Source: Pseudomonadota bacterium | GTDB lineage: Bacteria > Pseudomonadota > Alphaproteobacteria > Rickettsiales > Rickettsiaceae | Direction: 5' to 3' | Assembly: GCA_021804505.1 (NCBI GenBank) | Contig: JAJZHL010000032.1 | Location: 1-9,034 of the forward strand | Length of the DNA stretch: 9,034 nucleotides | In this document: positions 6,218 through 9,034 of the stretch, in pieces | Position numbering within the stretch: the first letter of the stretch is position 1 | Layout of the letters: the number at the start of each line of letters is the position of its first letter | Notes under the pieces: generated by a model | Databases searched by the model: none | What the model saw: the letters and a program-made list of their open reading frames with translations, nothing else | What the model was told of the DNA's origin: nothing | Made by a program: the position numbers and the translations under genes

Positions 6218-7465
6218 TTAAAGGTGCTGTAACAATAGTGCGGTAAGGTCATCAAATGGCACTAGATATTCTTGCTCTGCATCAAGGTCCTTTAGTTTGT
6301 AACTGCTAGTTTCCTGTTCTGTATCACCAATAAAAATGACATATCTAGCGTTTTGTTGATTAGCTCTTTGCATTCTCTTTGCTATTTTACCTTTATTATC
6401 AAGGATAGTAGAAATGTTTTTACTGCGCAATTGATCAGCAAGCTTTACACAATATTCTAAATTATGTTCTGCAATAGGCATAAGGAACACTGTTCTTACG
6501 GGGTTAATCGTATATTCTCTCATCATAGCAAGACGCTCTATCCCAGAAGCAAAACCAATAGCAGGGGTAGCTACTCCCCCCATAATTTCACTGAGTCCAT
6601 CATAACGTCCACCAGCAAGGACCGTGGCTTGCGCTCCAAGCTTGGTAGTAGTAAACTCAAATGCTGTATGACAATAATAATCTAGCCCTCTTACTAGTCT
6701 TGGATTAATGGTATATTTTATGTTCAGTAAATCTAGATATTTTATCAGGTCATTAAAGTATTTAGCAGATTCATTAGTATAACACTCAGCCATTAAAGGA
6801 CTATCTTGCACTATCTTTTGATCATTTGGATCTTTTGAATCTAAAATCCGCATAGGATTTTTTTCTAATCGCCTTTGGCTATCTTCTGACAATTCTGACT
6901 TATACTTAGCAAAATATTCTAATAATTTTTGCTGATAGAGCTGCCTTGTTTCATTACATCCAAGAGAATTAATCTCTAATGTGACATCATTGTTTATTTC
7001 TAAGGCTACTAAAATATTACAGGCAAGTTTTATAGTTTCAGCATCAGTATGAGGCCCTTCCCCTCCAAGATACTCAAAATTTAGTTGGTGAAATTGCCTC
7101 TGCCTACCTGCTTGAGGGCGATCATAACGAAACACCGGCCCTGAAGAAAAAAATTTAAGCGGTAGAGAAAGGTGTAAATTATTAGCTATAAAAGCTCGAA
7201 CAACACCCGCAGTAAACTCAGGTCTTAGCGCGATATTGTTACCACTTTTATCAAGAAAATTATATATTTCCTTACTAACTACGTCAGAGGTTTCGCCCAA
7301 GGTACGATCAAAAACCTTAGTATACTCAAGTAGTGGGGTGCTCATATGTTGATAGCCGTAGAGCTGACCTACAGCCTTTGCAGTATTAACAATATAATCA
7401 AAGACTTGCTGTTCTTTCGGTAGCAAGTCTTTCATACCGCGTAAAGACTGTAGTTTCTCGGCCAT
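6218..7465 (-). CDS. hisS: Histidine--tRNA ligase
   Basis: HisRS is a cytoplasmic class II synthetase that activates histidine with ATP and charges tRNA-His. The 415 residues are full length for the bacterial enzyme. The N-terminus carries 'LRGMKDLLP' (residues 8-16), and ALRPEFTAG (79-87) leads into motif 2 with [19 protein letters not shown] (109-127, including R113). The histidine-binding signatures follow: [15 protein letters not shown] (257-271) and AGGRYDGL (284-291). Motif 3, [11 protein letters not shown], is at 302-312 with R311. An alpha/beta anticodon-binding domain occupies about 325-415. Every key element is present, so the enzyme should be active. The gene starts 9 bases after the permease stop, with no strong ribosome site near the ATG (the AGAGGG upstream is about 14 bases away, inside the end of the permease gene), which suggests coupling. 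The wording of the sequence is Rickettsia-like. Confidence 0.97.
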   Translation of the reverse strand: MAEKLQSLRGMKDLLPKEQQVFDYIVNTAKAVGQLYGYQHMSTPLLEYTKVFDRTLGETSDVVSKEIYNFLDKSGNNIALRPEFTAGVVRAFIANNLHLSLPLKFFSSGPVFRYDRPQAGRQRQFHQLNFEYLGGEGPHTDAETIKLACNILVALEINNDVTLEINSLGCNETRQLYQQKLLEYFAKYKSELSEDSQRRLEKNPMRILDSKDPNDQKIVQDSPLMAECYTNESAKYFNDLIKYLDLLNIKYTINPRLVRGLDYYCHTAFEFTTTKLGAQATVLAGGRYDGLSEIMGGVATPAIGFASGIERLAMMREYTINPVRTVFLMPIAEHNLEYCVKLADQLRSKNISTILDNKGKIAKRMQRANQQNARYVIFIGDTEQETSSYKLKDLDAEQEYLVPFDDLTALLLQHL

Positions 7466-7474
7466 ATACTATAT

Positions 7475-8866
7475 CTATGCCCTCTTAATAAAAAATGATC
7501 TAAGAATATATAACACAAACATCAATATAAACCAGTACATCAACATCCGACCAGCAATCATTAAGTTAAAATCACCATCAAAAATCTGTATCCATAATAA
7601 GTAGGTGCAAGCTACAAGTACCAATGGAATTATGACAAAGGCAGCTGGGCATTTGAATGGTCTCTCAACATCTGGCATCTTGATACGGAATATCATTACA
7701 ATCAGTGCCACCATGATATAATCAATTAGTGATCCCATAGACGATAATTGCGTCAATATTTCAGTTGGGCAAAAAGCACCAAGAACTGCAGCAAGCGCTG
7801 AGAAAATTAAAATCGTTACATATGGACTGTCATATTTTGGATGAAGTTTTGCAAAGCTTTTCGGCAATAACCCATCCCGAGCTATTACATAAAAAATACG
7901 AGACGTACCATAAATCTGCATCATTAATACAGTAGTCATACCGCATACTGCACCGGTTGCAACAATCGCAGATCCAATATTGCTATTATTCAGCGTAAGT
8001 TCATGAGCTAGTGGTTGATCGTTATTTAACTGATCAAATGGTGCAATTCCAGTGACAAGACCAGCTATTATAACATATACTATAGTAGAAATAACTAGCG
8101 AGCCTATAATACCTATCATTAAATCACGATTTGGATTTTTACATTCTTCCGCCGTGGCAGCTATCGTACCAAAACCTGTTAAGGCAAAGAATAGAATTGA
8201 TGCTCCCTTAGCCATATTTTCAATCCCAAATGGCATAAAATTTTCCCAATTGGTAGCTTCAAAATGAGGTACTGCTGAAACAACAAAAGCAAAAATCGCT
8301 CCCATCTTGATAAACACTAAAATAGCATTCAATCTTTTACTGTCCTTTGTTCCTAAATATAGAATAAATGTTACAAACAGTACGATCAAAAGAGCTGGTA
8401 AGTTAATTATTCCACCATTCATTGGTACTGTTGTTAGAGCTTTTGGCAAAGTAATGCCACCAGCCGAAAGTATCGCCTGCACATAACCCGACCAACCAGC
8501 GGCAACAACCCCAGCAGAAAAGCCAAGTTCAAGAATAATAACGCTTCCCATCAACCAGGCAAACATTTCACCAAAAGCCACGTAGGAGTAAGTATAAATA
8601 CTACCCGAGGCAGGCAACATAGTGGCAAGCTCCGTATATGCCAGGGCAACAAATACGCAAGTAACGCCAGCAATAACATAGGATAGCATTACAGCAGGAC
8701 CAGCATACTTGGCCGCTACTATACCAGTTACGACGAATACACCAGTACCGATTATAGCACCAAGACCAAGTAGTATTAAATCAAACGCACCTAAAGTTTT
8801 ACTCAAACCGCTAGTGCGGCCAAGCTCTCGTATTGATTCGAAGCTTTTTTTATGTAAAAAACTCAT
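7475..8866 (-). CDS. APC-superfamily amino-acid permease
   Basis: This 463-residue inner-membrane transporter of the amino acid-polyamine-organocation superfamily has about 12 hydrophobic helices. Helix 1 carries the substrate-binding break 'GAIIGTGVFVVTG' (residues 36-48). The next hallmark is 'AYTELATMLPASGSIYTYSY' (76-95). Helix 6 has 'FFALTGFGTIAATAEECKNP' (226-245), and a loop has 'TSRIFYVIARDGLLP' (321-335), all typical of the cationic amino-acid transporter (CAT/YfnA-like) branch. The substrate cannot be told from sequence; a host-supplied amino acid is likely for an obligate intracellular bacterium. GGAG at 8875-8872 lies 5 bases before the ATG, giving a good start. The ATG overlaps the stop of the upstream gene (ATGA), and hisS follows 9 bases downstream, so the gene sits mid-operon. 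Confidence 0.93.
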   Translation of the reverse strand: MSFLHKKSFESIRELGRTSGLSKTLGAFDLILLGLGAIIGTGVFVVTGIVAAKYAGPAVMLSYVIAGVTCVFVALAYTELATMLPASGSIYTYSYVAFGEMFAWLMGSVIILELGFSAGVVAAGWSGYVQAILSAGGITLPKALTTVPMNGGIINLPALLIVLFVTFILYLGTKDSKRLNAILVFIKMGAIFAFVVSAVPHFEATNWENFMPFGIENMAKGASILFFALTGFGTIAATAEECKNPNRDLMIGIIGSLVISTIVYVIIAGLVTGIAPFDQLNNDQPLAHELTLNNSNIGSAIVATGAVCGMTTVLMMQIYGTSRIFYVIARDGLLPKSFAKLHPKYDSPYVTILIFSALAAVLGAFCPTEILTQLSSMGSLIDYIMVALIVMIFRIKMPDVERPFKCPAAFVIIPLVLVACTYLLWIQIFDGDFNLMIAGRMLMYWFILMFVLYILRSFFIKRA

Positions 8867-9034
8867 TTCTTCTCCACTTTTAAAATAATATTTTTAATCT
8901 GGATTGCAGCAAAGGCTACACCTCCTAGCAATGACATGATCGTTATCCCGAGCAGCAACAGCTGCGTGGTGATCCAGTTTTCTAGTCTTGATTCCCGTCT
9001 GCACGCGAATGACAATACCTCAAGCAATATCCCT
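8863..9034 (-). CDS. C-terminus of an unidentified membrane protein (5' end outside window)
   Basis: On the minus strand a frame is open from the window edge (first full codon at 9033) to a TGA at 8865-8863, giving 56 residues. The visible piece has a polar segment (SFACRRESRLENWITTQ) followed by one strongly hydrophobic stretch (LLLLGITIMSLLGGVAFAAIQ, about residues 25-45) and a basic tail ending LKVEKK. Its stop shares ATGA with the permease start, a classic translational-coupling overlap, and the permease ribosome site lies within its last codons. That arrangement makes it very likely a real gene rather than chance. I cannot name the family from so short a piece. Confidence 0.6.
   Translation of the reverse strand, partial: GILLEVLSFACRRESRLENWITTQLLLLGITIMSLLGGVAFAAIQIKNIILKVEKK

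Noticed and set aside
6464..8267. Plus-strand frames within 6464-6685 and 8052-8267
   Set aside because: They are antisense to hisS and the permease, whose conserved motifs cover these regions.

Overview
The window is AT-rich DNA with tightly packed genes and no tRNA, rRNA, CRISPR array or insertion sequence that I can see. The gene content points to an alphaproteobacterium of the order Rickettsiales, most likely a member of Rickettsiaceae. The evidence is a hemD – Mic60-position – hemY run typical of alphaproteobacteria, a Rickettsia-like histidyl-tRNA synthetase, a short alphaproteobacterial HIG1-type membrane protein and an APC amino-acid permease. The order call rests on protein resemblance from memory and was not tested by database search.

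Layout, plus strand. Positions 1-439 are the 3' part of hemD (uroporphyrinogen-III synthase). It overlaps a short single-pass membrane protein (417-1064) that sits where alphaproteobacteria carry the mitofilin/Mic60-like gene. A HemY-type protein with two membrane helices and TPRs follows (1071-2132). These three look like one operon. After a 166-bp gap with a possible promoter come two genes I do not recognise: a 144-residue protein (2299-2733) and a 988-residue hydrophilic protein (2803-5769). The large protein has two diverged copies of a ~50-residue unit, basic patches near both ends, and a long Ser/Thr/Pro-rich tail. This pair is the accessory part of the window and the best candidate for something undescribed. 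An effector-like role for the large protein is inference only.

Layout, minus strand, read from the right edge. The C-terminus of an unidentified membrane protein (8863-9034) overlaps the start of an APC-superfamily permease (8866-7475). Nine bases later comes hisS (7465-6218), and 12 bases after that a 58-residue HIG1-type two-helix protein (6205-6029). A small hairpin followed by a T-run (6008-5986) may end this transcript. The two blocks converge on 5770-6028, which has no convincing gene but contains a direct repeat and a frame that stays open beyond the large gene's stop codon.

Taken together, conserved housekeeping genes (haem synthesis, envelope, His-tRNA charging, amino-acid uptake, a possible respiratory-chain accessory protein) flank an unrecognised two-gene insert.
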